Source: DAOTVS01 sp034436375 | GTDB lineage: Bacteria; Chloroflexota; Anaerolineae; SpSt-313 | Direction: 5' to 3' | Length of the DNA: 40,194 bases | NCBI GenBank assembly: GCA_034436375.1 | Contig: DAOTVS010000310.1 | Coordinates: 1-40,194 of the forward strand | Shown: positions 6,862 to 13,730 of the stretch, in pieces | Layout: every line of letters starts with the position of its first letter | Numbering within the stretch: the stretch's first letter is position 1 | The notes under the pieces: generated by a model | The model's database searches: none | What the model was told of the DNA's origin: nothing | Seen by the model: only the letters and a program-made list of their open reading frames with translations | Position numbers and translations under genes: made by a program

Positions 6862-8724
6862 CTACAGGAAATAGCGTTCTCGCTTCTGCGCCTGTTCGTA
6901 TTCGGCGCGCGCCTGCCGCACACTCTCCAGCGCAGAGACCTCTGACACGGGCACATCCCACCACGATTCATAGCCAGGCACGCGCTCCTCACGATCCGTC
7001 TCGACCACAATGACCGTCGTCTGCGTCTGCCTCTTGGCCTCCTCCAACGCCGCCCGGAGCGCCGGCAGGTCGCGCGCCGAAAGCACACAGGCGCCCAGGC
7101 TGCGAGCATTGGCCGCGTAATCGATAGGCAGGTTGGCCCCAGCGATCTGGCCGCTGGCCGAATCGCGGTACTCATAGTGCGTGCCGAACCCGCCGCTGCC
7201 GACCGTCTTGGAGAGCCCGCCAATGGATGAGAAGCCGTGGTTGTCGATCAGGACGATAGTGAGCTTGATTCCCTCCTGTACCGACGTCACGATCTCCGAA
7301 GGCATCATCAGGTACGAGCCGTCGCCGACCATACAATATACCTCGCGGCTGGGATCGGCCATCTTGACGCCCAGAGCGCCGGCGATTTCGTAGCCCATAC
7401 AGGAATAGCCGTATTCCAGGTGGTAGCCTTTGGGATCTCGTGTGCGCCACAGTTTGTGTAGATCACCTGGCAGGCTGCCTGCGGCGCATACGACCACATC
7501 CCGCGGACCGCTGGCCTCGTTGACAGCGCCGATGACCTCACTCTGGCTCAACAGAGGTTGGTGCCCCAGGTTATAGAGGCGGCTGACCTCGGCGTCCCAT
7601 TCCTGATTGTAGCGTGCGGCGCGCGCTTGATAGGCAGCCTCGGTCCGGTAACCGGCCAGGGCGCGCATGAGCTCCTCCAGCACCGCACGGGCATCGCCGG
7701 TGAGGGGCAGGGCCGCGTGCTTGTAGGCATCGAACTCGCTAACGTTGATGTTCAAAAAACGCACAGCCGGATTTTGGAAAGCCGTCTTGGAAGCCGTGGT
7801 AAAGTCGGTGTAGCGTGTGCCGATGCCGATAACCAGATCCGCCTCGCGGGCCAGGATATTGGCGCCCGGCGTGCCCGTAACACCTACGGCGCCGACGGCC
7901 AGAGGGTGATCGTAGGGCATTGCGCCCTTGCCAGCCTGCGTCTCAGCGACAGGGATGCCCGTCTGCTCGGCCAGGGCGCGCAGCGCCGCGGTAGCCTCGC
8001 TGTAGAGCACGCCGCCGCCGGCGATGATCAGCGGCGCACCGGCGGCCCGGATCCATTCCACGGCCCGTTGCAAGAGTTGCACGTCGGGGCGCGGCCGCGG
8101 GATCAGCCAGACCCGCTCCGCGAAGAGCGCCTCGGGATAGTCATAGGCGATCGTCTGCACGTCCTGTGGCAACGCCAGCGTGACGGCGCCCGTGTCGGCC
8201 GGGGAGGTGAGCACACGCATGGCCTCGGGCAGGGTGGTAATCAGTTGCTCCGGGCGGTAGATACGGTCCCAGTAGCGCGACACCGGCTTGAAGCAATCGT
8301 TGACCGAGAGATCCTGGCTGTGGGGCAGCTCCAGCTGCTGCAGCACCGGGGCCACATTGCGGCGGGCGAAGATATCGCCGGGCAAGAGCAACACCGGCAG
8401 GTGATTGATGGTCGCCCCCGCGGCGCCCGTGATCATATTCGTTGCCCCCGGCCCGATCGAGGAAGTGCAGGCCAAGGCGCGCAGGCGATTGTTCATCTTG
8501 GCAAAAGCCGCAGCGGTGTGCACCGCCGCCTGCTCGTTGCGCACCTGATAATACCGAAAACCGGGGTTCTCTTGCAGCGCCTCGCCAAGCCCGGCGACCA
8601 CACCGTGGCCGAAAATGCCCAGGCAGCCAGCGAAAAAAGCCTGTCGCCGCCCATCGCGCTCGACAACCTGCGCCTGCAGGAACTGGAGCAACGCCTGCGC
8701 CACAGTCAGCCGTCTGGTAGCCAT
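6862..8724 (-). CDS. iolD: 3D-(3,5/4)-trihydroxycyclohexane-1,2-dione hydrolase (ThDP enzyme)
   Basis: IolD opens the ring of the diketone made by IolE to give 5-deoxy-glucuronate, using thiamine diphosphate. The 620-residue chain has the usual three ThDP-enzyme domains: the N-terminal PYR domain with RNEQAAVHTAAAFAK (catalytic Glu), a central nucleotide-fold domain (APLIIAGGGVLYSEA), and the PP domain with MVGDGSYLMMPSEIVTSVQ and DNHGFSSIGGL. I chose ATG 8724 over an in-frame GTG at 8745 because the strong GAGGAGGTCA site lies between them. The gene begins 24 bases upstream of where the transaldolase gene ends, in the same operon. Confidence 0.93.
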   Translation of the reverse strand: MATRRLTVAQALLQFLQAQVVERDGRRQAFFAGCLGIFGHGVVAGLGEALQENPGFRYYQVRNEQAAVHTAAAFAKMNNRLRALACTSSIGPGATNMITGAAGATINHLPVLLLPGDIFARRNVAPVLQQLELPHSQDLSVNDCFKPVSRYWDRIYRPEQLITTLPEAMRVLTSPADTGAVTLALPQDVQTIAYDYPEALFAERVWLIPRPRPDVQLLQRAVEWIRAAGAPLIIAGGGVLYSEATAALRALAEQTGIPVAETQAGKGAMPYDHPLAVGAVGVTGTPGANILAREADLVIGIGTRYTDFTTASKTAFQNPAVRFLNINVSEFDAYKHAALPLTGDARAVLEELMRALAGYRTEAAYQARAARYNQEWDAEVSRLYNLGHQPLLSQSEVIGAVNEASGPRDVVVCAAGSLPGDLHKLWRTRDPKGYHLEYGYSCMGYEIAGALGVKMADPSREVYCMVGDGSYLMMPSEIVTSVQEGIKLTIVLIDNHGFSSIGGLSKTVGSGGFGTHYEYRDSASGQIAGANLPIDYAANARSLGACVLSARDLPALRAALEEAKRQTQTTVIVVETDREERVPGYESWWDVPVSEVSALESVRQARAEYEQAQKRERYFL

Positions 8725-8748
8725 AGGACTTGACCTCCTCTCCACTCG

Positions 8749-9834
8749 TTAGTTGTGCTTCACGTCGGGGTCCGGCAGCATGAAATCGCGCACGACAGCA
8801 ACCAGGTCATGATAAGAGCTGATAAAGGTGCGCAGGGTGCGCACGGTGGCGCCATAGGCGTCGAACTCGTCCACGCTCATGCCGTCAGGCTCATAGGCCC
8901 GCCGGAAATCCGCGATCTTGAGCAGCGTTGCAAGCGCCTCCGGCGGGACGGGGTTCCCCATGCGCTCCTTCACCTCGATATCCGAAGCATTGAATAGCCG
9001 CTGCCACTCATAGGGAATAGTGAGAACAATATCGCCGCCGATCAGCTCCGACCAGTGCAAGTGATGGCGGTAGGCGGCCGCCAGCAACCGCGCGCGATAG
9101 CCCCGCTCCTTGAAAAGGCCATAGGCCCGCTTAAGGCAGGCAATGCCTGCCCAATCCAGGTGACCGGGGGTGACGGCGATCTGGTCGCGCTTGGCGATAA
9201 CGTGCATCCAGTCATCCAGCCGGCCAATCATGATGGTGCAGACCGGGGTCATGCTGGCCGTATCATAACCCGCAGCCGCCCGCCGGTTCAGCCCGCGCTC
9301 CACCGCCTCGCCCACGGCCAACGCCTGGGGTACCGTAAAGCACACGGTGGCGTTGATGTTCACCCCGCGATAGGTCGCCTCTTCGATCGCCCACAGGCCA
9401 GCCTTGGTGACCGGGATTTTGACCTGGATGTTCGGCGCCAGCGCGCCGAAATGCACCGCCTGCTCCAGGATGGCCTCACCATTGCGATAGTAGGCTGGGT
9501 TGGTCTGGATCGAGAGCCTGCCCTTGCGGCCGCACTCCCGTTGAAACACGGGCAGCAACAGCTCCGTCCCCTTGACCGCCATCTCTTCGATCAGCCTCCA
9601 GGTGATCTGGTCCTCCGTCCAGGTGGGGTTTTCACGGATCAGATCGCCGATGCGGTCGCGCCAGAGGTGCATTTCCTTTTTCAGCACGTTCAGCACAATG
9701 CTGGGGTTCGTCGTAGCGCCGACGGCCCCGTTCTCGATGGCGTAGGTCAGCTCTTCTACCGAACAGGAATCGTTCCAATAGTCGGTCGCGGTCGTTGAGA
9801 CCGTCTGGTGCAGTGGGCTCTTGTAGGCTGTCAT
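8749..9834 (-). CDS. Transaldolase-family protein in the inositol operon
   Basis: This 361-residue protein belongs to the transaldolase family. The Asp22 region (NDSCSVEEL), the TTNPS motif at 41-45 and the Schiff-base Lys139 in VKIPVTKAG are all present, so it should be an active class I aldolase or transaldolase. It is longer than typical TalB (about 317) and carries extra sequence around residues 55-110 and 210-300. It overlaps iolB by 4 bases (ATGA) and is immediately followed by iolD, so it is firmly within the inositol operon. The standard pathway needs kinase IolC and aldolase IolJ, neither of which is in this window. Whether this protein replaces the aldolase step or feeds products into the pentose phosphate pathway is inference. 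Its substrate cannot be read from sequence. Confidence 0.8.
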   Translation of the reverse strand: MTAYKSPLHQTVSTTATDYWNDSCSVEELTYAIENGAVGATTNPSIVLNVLKKEMHLWRDRIGDLIRENPTWTEDQITWRLIEEMAVKGTELLLPVFQRECGRKGRLSIQTNPAYYRNGEAILEQAVHFGALAPNIQVKIPVTKAGLWAIEEATYRGVNINATVCFTVPQALAVGEAVERGLNRRAAAGYDTASMTPVCTIMIGRLDDWMHVIAKRDQIAVTPGHLDWAGIACLKRAYGLFKERGYRARLLAAAYRHHLHWSELIGGDIVLTIPYEWQRLFNASDIEVKERMGNPVPPEALATLLKIADFRRAYEPDGMSVDEFDAYGATVRTLRTFISSYHDLVAVVRDFMLPDPDVKHN

Positions 9835-10712
9835 CTCTCATGCTCCATTTCCAGGCTCACCAACGGCAGGCGCGAGTCGCGTTCCTTCCAGGTCTGCTTG
9901 ACCCAGGCATGGGCGGGGTCATCGCTGCTGGCCAGAGACTGGGCCGAGCCAGCCAGCATGTTGAGGTAATAGATCGGGTAGCCAGGGGCTGCGACTACCG
10001 GGTGGTAGCCCTCCGGAACGAGGACGAGATCACTGTCGTGCGCCAGGATCAGCTCATCCAGGCGGCCGTCACCGGTGTACACGCGCTGATAGGCGTAGCC
10101 CTGCGGCTGCTGGGTCTTGTAGAAATAGATCTCTTCCAGGTCCGCCTCCAGCATCTGGCCCTGGGCATCCTGTCGGTGCGCATCGTGCTTGTGGGGAGGG
10201 TAAGAGCTCCAGTTGCCGGCGGGAGTATAGACCTCCACCACGACCAGGCGCTGGCAGGGGAAACCCGGCGGCAGGAGGCTATTGATCTGGCGGGTCGCGT
10301 TCCCGCCCCCACGGATCTCCACCCCCACATCCTCCGGCGTGATGAGGCGGGGCGGGTAATCGACCTCCGCCGGGCACCAGCCACAGGCGAGGTCCGCCGC
10401 GCCCTCCAGCGCCTCGACCGTAAAGCGCGTGCGGCGGGGCAGATAGAGGCCATAGGGCATGCCGGAGAAAACGTTGTGGCGCCGGCCCACTCTCGGCCAG
10501 GCACCGCGGTCAGAGCGCACCGCGCAGACGCCGCCCAACAACACCAGGGCCAGCTCATGCTCCCCGGTATCAGCCTCCCAGAGGCAGCCGGGGTGCAGCC
10601 GGCGCGCAGCAAAGTGCAACAACTGCCAGCCAGCCTGTTGCGGCGTGACGCACACATACTCATCAGCATCGGGATCCGGCGAGACAAGTAATGGAGAGCG
10701 GTATGGGCTCAT
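9831..10712 (-). CDS. iolB: 5-Deoxy-glucuronate isomerase
   Basis: IolB isomerises 5-deoxy-glucuronate to 2-deoxy-5-keto-gluconate in inositol breakdown. The 293-residue protein is a bicupin; the metal site is visible as YPPHKHD followed by LEEIYFYK and a later YHPVVAAPGYPIYYLN segment, all typical of IolB. ATG 10712 has GCGAGG about 6 bases upstream. It is the first catabolic gene after lacI, with a 109-base gap, and overlaps the transaldolase gene at its 3' end. Normal length and no missing metal ligands are seen. Confidence 0.92.
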   Translation of the reverse strand: MSPYRSPLLVSPDPDADEYVCVTPQQAGWQLLHFAARRLHPGCLWEADTGEHELALVLLGGVCAVRSDRGAWPRVGRRHNVFSGMPYGLYLPRRTRFTVEALEGAADLACGWCPAEVDYPPRLITPEDVGVEIRGGGNATRQINSLLPPGFPCQRLVVVEVYTPAGNWSSYPPHKHDAHRQDAQGQMLEADLEEIYFYKTQQPQGYAYQRVYTGDGRLDELILAHDSDLVLVPEGYHPVVAAPGYPIYYLNMLAGSAQSLASSDDPAHAWVKQTWKERDSRLPLVSLEMEHER

Positions 10713-10754
10713 AGAAACCTCGCAGTGGCGCCAGCTTTTCCACTTTGCCTGCTC

Positions 10755-10781
10755 GCAAAGCCGCGTTGCGCCAGGCTTTGC
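10755..10781 (-). other. Hairpin between lacI and iolB
   Basis: GCAAAGCC (10755-10762) and GGCTTTGC (10774-10781) form a perfect 8-bp stem with an 11-base loop. On the sense (minus) strand no U-run follows. It may reduce read-through from lacI into iolB or mark a processing site. I see no separate strong promoter for iolB after it. Confidence 0.4.
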
Positions 10782-10821
10782 CCTGCGTGGAGCGCCTGCG
10801 CCACGGCTTTCCAGATAGGCT

Positions 10822-11850
10822 CTATTGGGCGGGCGGCGGCGCCGTCGAGGCGCGCACCAAAAGCCTGCCCGGCAGGACGATCACTTGCGGCTGCATAGCC
10901 TGCTGCCCGCCTGGAGGCAAAGAGAGCAGGTCGAGCATCAGGCGCGCCGCTTCGGCGCCCAGGTGATACTTGGGCTGGTCAAACGTCGTGAGCGCAGGCT
11001 GGGCATAGGCAGCAATGGGCACGTCATCAAACCCCGTCACCGAGCAATCCCGGGGGATGACCAGTCCTGCCTCCTGCAGTCCACGCAACAGGCCCACCGC
11101 GAGCATATCGTTGAAGCACATGATCGCTGTCGGCGGCTCTGGAAGTTGCAGAAAGTACTGCGCAGCCCGGTGCCCATCCCAAAGGTGGGAACCAGGCTCA
11201 TGGTGGATATAGCCCGCGGCTACCGGCAGACCAGCCGTCTGCATCTCGGCCAGAAAAGAGCCAAGGCGGTCCTGATCGGTGCGCCCCGCCGCGGCATTGC
11301 CCAGGTAGGCAATGCGCCGATGCCCAAGCCCGATCAGATGTCGCGCGACCTGCGCGGCGCCCAGCCGGTCATCGTGGTAGATGGAGTATTGATAGTCCTC
11401 CGCGTCCTGGTTGTTGATCACGGTCAGAGGAAGGCCGTATTCCTGAAAGCGGCGGCCATGCTCGGGAAGCAGAGGTGGGGCGCAGAGAATCGCCCCATCC
11501 ACACGGCGCTCGAGCATTGCCTGCACAATAGCCCGCTCACGCTCGGCATCCTGGCGCGAGGCCGCCACAAAGAGGCTGTAGCCTTGCGGCTGCAGGGCAT
11601 CTTCGATCCCCTCCAGCACCTGGCTGAAATAGGGGTCGTCAAGATAGCTCAGAATAACCCCAATGGCGAGGGATCTCTGATTCTTCAGCCCGCGGGCCAC
11701 CGCACTCGGCATATAGCCCAGGTCGGCAGCGATCGCTTGAATGCGCTGCACCGTTTGCGGGGCCAGGGCGGGGTGATTGTGTAGTGCGCGCGAGACCGTG
11801 GCATGGGAAACACCTGCGGCTCGGGCAATATCCTTAATAGTTACCGGCAT
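10822..11850 (-). CDS. LacI-family regulator of the inositol operon
   Basis: This 342-residue regulator has the LacI helix-turn-helix at residues 3-24 (TIKDIARAAGVSHATVSRAL), the hinge-helix region (NPALAPQTVQRI...LGYMPSAVARGLK), and a periplasmic-binding-protein core (IGVILSYLDDPYFSQVLEGIE; FNDMLAVGLLRGLQEAG; VTGFDDVP). I use ATG 11850 because it places the helix-turn-helix at the usual N-terminal position and GGAG lies between it and an upstream ATG at 11874. It is the first gene of the iol operon. A near-consensus promoter and a perfect 16-bp palindrome lie just upstream, so autoregulation together with control of the whole operon is likely. The effector is presumably inositol or a catabolite, by context. 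Confidence 0.9.
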   Translation of the reverse strand: MPVTIKDIARAAGVSHATVSRALHNHPALAPQTVQRIQAIAADLGYMPSAVARGLKNQRSLAIGVILSYLDDPYFSQVLEGIEDALQPQGYSLFVAASRQDAERERAIVQAMLERRVDGAILCAPPLLPEHGRRFQEYGLPLTVINNQDAEDYQYSIYHDDRLGAAQVARHLIGLGHRRIAYLGNAAAGRTDQDRLGSFLAEMQTAGLPVAAGYIHHEPGSHLWDGHRAAQYFLQLPEPPTAIMCFNDMLAVGLLRGLQEAGLVIPRDCSVTGFDDVPIAAYAQPALTTFDQPKYHLGAEAARLMLDLLSLPPGGQQAMQPQVIVLPGRLLVRASTAPPPAQ

Positions 11851-11868
11851 GGCGTTTGATATTCTCCA

Positions 11869-11884
11869 ATGCACACGTGTGCAT
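11869..11884. promoter_or_regulatory. Palindromic operator upstream of lacI-iol
   Basis: ATGCACACGTGTGCAT is a perfect 16-bp palindrome with a central CpG, the layout expected of a LacI-family operator. It lies just downstream of the -10 box of the lacI promoter, over the expected transcription start, where binding would block initiation. Ten of its bases (TGCACACGTG) recur at 22815-22824 before the GPH symporter. Confidence 0.75.
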
Positions 11885-11892
11885 CCAATCGA

Positions 11893-11921
11893 AGTGTATC
11901 ACTTTTTCTGTGCGGAGTCAA
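11893..11921 (-). promoter_or_regulatory. Promoter of the lacI-iol operon
   Basis: Read on the minus strand, TTGACT (11921-11916) and TACACT (11898-11893) are separated by exactly 17 bases, close to the sigma-70 consensus. The -35 and spacer lie within the 3' end of the plsY-like gene, and the operator palindrome follows at 11884-11869. Confidence 0.75.
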
Positions 11922-12579
11922 GGCCCTGGGGGGGGCGTCGCTGCATCCAGGCGTCCTTCGACGCCGTGTCGCGGTCCAGCAGGAGACGGTTGAGCAGCGC
12001 CTGTCGCCGCGCCACTGGGTCCGCAGGTAAGGGAGCGCGGTTGCCTTCCAACCGTTTGAGAACTGTGAGTGCGATCATGGCTGCGCAGCCCAGCGTCACA
12101 GGCAGCGGCTGGCCCAGACTCGCGCTGAGGGTCGGCAGCAGCAGCACTGCCGCCAGCGCCCCGATCGCGGTCGCTTTGAGCAAATGCCCCGCCGTCATGC
12201 CCGTCAGGAGCCAGGGAAAGCCCCACGGGAAAACCACCAGCAGAACGCCCATGAACGTCGAGAGGCCGCGCCCGCCGTGGAACCCGAGGAAAAGCGGCCA
12301 ATTGTGCCCGACCGCCGCCGCGAGGCCCGCCAGCACGGCGACCCCCAGGCCCAGGCCCAGGCGTAGCCCCAGCCAGGCAGGCAGGGCCGCCTTGGCCATG
12401 TCCAACAGGCCCACCGGCACAATGGCCCAGCGCGCGACATGATAGTACACCCCCGTGCCGCTGACCGTGCCGCTGCCATAGGCGCGCAAGTCCAGCCCGC
12501 GCAGCAGGCGCCCGGCCAGGTACGCCGTCGGCACCGAGCCTAGCAGATAACCCAGGGCGACAAGAGCCAGCGCCGACAT
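11899..12579 (-). CDS. PlsY-like glycerol-3-phosphate acyltransferase family protein
   Basis: PlsY proteins transfer acyl groups from acyl-phosphate to glycerol-3-phosphate at the membrane. This 226-residue chain has the PlsY pattern: an N-terminal membrane segment ending GSVPTAYLAGR, the glycine-rich loop GHNWPLFLGFHGGRGLSTF, several further hydrophobic segments, and LEGN near the end. The first conserved motif, normally like GSGNPGATN, reads YGSGTVSGTGVY, so the Asn-Pro-Gly core is lost. A paralogue with changed substrate, or a weakened enzyme, is therefore possible. ATG 12579 has GGGGAGGGG just upstream. It follows the DegV gene by 14 bases, on the same strand, and both families act in acyl (lipid) metabolism. 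Confidence 0.78.
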   Translation of the reverse strand: MSALALVALGYLLGSVPTAYLAGRLLRGLDLRAYGSGTVSGTGVYYHVARWAIVPVGLLDMAKAALPAWLGLRLGLGLGVAVLAGLAAAVGHNWPLFLGFHGGRGLSTFMGVLLVVFPWGFPWLLTGMTAGHLLKATAIGALAAVLLLPTLSASLGQPLPVTLGCAAMIALTVLKRLEGNRAPLPADPVARRQALLNRLLLDRDTASKDAWMQRRPPQGLDSAQKK

Positions 12580-12593
12580 TTCCCCTCCCCTCC

Positions 12594-13454
12594 CTACCCA
12601 CAATAGTAGGCCAGGCCGGCCAGCCCGGGGCCCGTATGCCCGCCCATGACCGGGGTAAAGTCCGTCACCCAAACCGCGGCTTGCGGCCAGGCCCGAGCCG
12701 CCATCTCCTTCAGCTCCGCGGCCTCTTCGGGCGCATCGGCATGCATAGCGGCCACCAAAGCAGGCGGGGCGCCATGTGTACACCCAGCCACAAACTCGAT
12801 CATGTACTGCAACGATGACGCCACTGAGCGCCTGCGCGCCACGCAAACGGCCGAGCCATCATCCTTGATGGTCAACAGAGGCTTGACCTGCAGGGCATTC
12901 CCGACCAGGCTCACCGCCGAGGGCACACGCCCGCCACGAGCCAGGTACTCGAGCGTGCCCACCATCGCGATCAGCCCCACGCGCGCCCGGGCAGCCCGCG
13001 CCGCCGCCAGCACTTGCTCCAGCGAGCACCCGGCTGCTGCTGCGCGCGCCGCCTCCACCACTACAAAGCCCTCGGCACGAGTGGCCATACGCGTATCCAT
13101 CACCTCCACCACCGTGCGCTGCGGGCATGCGGCCTGCATGTTCTCGGCGGCGATCCGGGCAGCATTGTAGCCCATGCTGAGCCGGGAGGCCAGGGTCAGG
13201 CAAGCCACGCTATCGGCACCGCGCCGCAGCACCTGCCAAAAGACCTCCTCATACTCGCCGGGGGAGGGGCTCGAAGTGTGGGGGATAATGTGCTCCTGCC
13301 GCATGCGCCGGTAGAGCTCTGGCGGCGTAATATCAATCCCGTCGCGGTACTCGCGGCCGTCGAGGACCAGCCTCATGGGCACCACGGTGATGCCCAACTC
13401 CCAACCGCTGCCCCTGCCTGCCGGGAAAGCGCCCTCATGTGCACCCCTCTCCAT
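12594..13454 (-). CDS. DegV-family fatty-acid-binding protein with atypical N-terminus
   Basis: DegV/FakB proteins bind a fatty acid and present it to a fatty-acid kinase. From residue 20 on, the match is clear: LGITVVPMRLVLDGREYRDG, then SSPSPGEYEEVFWQVL, TLASRLSMGYNAARIA, GTLEYLARGGRVP and a C-terminal GGHTGPG. The first 20 residues (MERGAHEGAFPAG...) do not resemble the usual beta-strand with the TDSxxDL motif that contacts the lipid head, and I find no such motif in the other frames. ATG 13454 has GAGG 7 bases upstream, so the start is credible and the total length, 286, is normal. Replacement of the N-terminus may have impaired lipid binding. Confidence 0.8.
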   Translation of the reverse strand: MERGAHEGAFPAGRGSGWELGITVVPMRLVLDGREYRDGIDITPPELYRRMRQEHIIPHTSSPSPGEYEEVFWQVLRRGADSVACLTLASRLSMGYNAARIAAENMQAACPQRTVVEVMDTRMATRAEGFVVVEAARAAAAGCSLEQVLAAARAARARVGLIAMVGTLEYLARGGRVPSAVSLVGNALQVKPLLTIKDDGSAVCVARRRSVASSLQYMIEFVAGCTHGAPPALVAAMHADAPEEAAELKEMAARAWPQAAVWVTDFTPVMGGHTGPGLAGLAYYCG

Positions 13455-13524
13455 AAGAATACCTCATTACCGCCCTCACCGGCAAATGGGCCAACACAGG
13501 CCCGAAAGGGCCCGAAATCGTGAC

Positions 13525-13552
13525 TTGACAGGCAAGCCATTCTGGCTATAAT
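13525..13552 (+). promoter_or_regulatory. Promoter of tRNA-Lys
   Basis: TTGACA (13525-13530) and TATAAT (13547-13552) are both perfect consensus hexamers, 16 bases apart, and end 41 bases before the tRNA. Confidence 0.85.
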
Positions 13553-13593
13553 GGCCGTTGTTCGGCGGCCGCGGCGATGCGGCGCAGACAAGT

Positions 13594-13669
13594 GGGCCGT
13601 TAGCTCAATTGGCAGAGCAAGTGACTCTTAATCACTGGGTTGAGGGTTCGACTCCCCCACGGCTCACCA
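13594..13669 (+). tRNA. tRNA-Lys (CTT anticodon)
   Basis: A full cloverleaf can be folded: acceptor GGGCCGT (13594-13600) with ACGGCTC (13659-13665), D-arm GCTC/GAGC, anticodon stem AGTGA/TCACT with loop CTCTTAA giving anticodon CTT at 13627-13629, and a T-arm GAGGG/CCCCC with the loop TTCGACT. The T stem has one A-C mismatch. The discriminator A and the 3' CCA are encoded. Confidence 0.95.
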
Positions 13670-13676
13670 CACACAC

Positions 13677-13710
13677 AAAAACCGGCAAGAGACTTCCTTG
13701 CCGGTTTTTT
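13677..13710. terminator. Bidirectional terminator after tRNA-Lys and the PAS kinase
   Basis: ACCGGCAAG (13681-13689) pairs with CTTGCCGGT (13697-13705) with a 7-base loop. T6 follows on the plus strand, and the upstream run of A gives T5 on the minus strand. It can end both the tRNA transcript and the convergent histidine kinase transcript. Confidence 0.9.
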
Positions 13711-13730
13711 CGATTCCCCCTCGGCCCCCG

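Noticed and set aside
7558..8733. 391-codon frame on the plus strand opposite iolD
   Set aside because: Fully inside the mirror of a strongly conserved ThDP enzyme and without recognisable domains.
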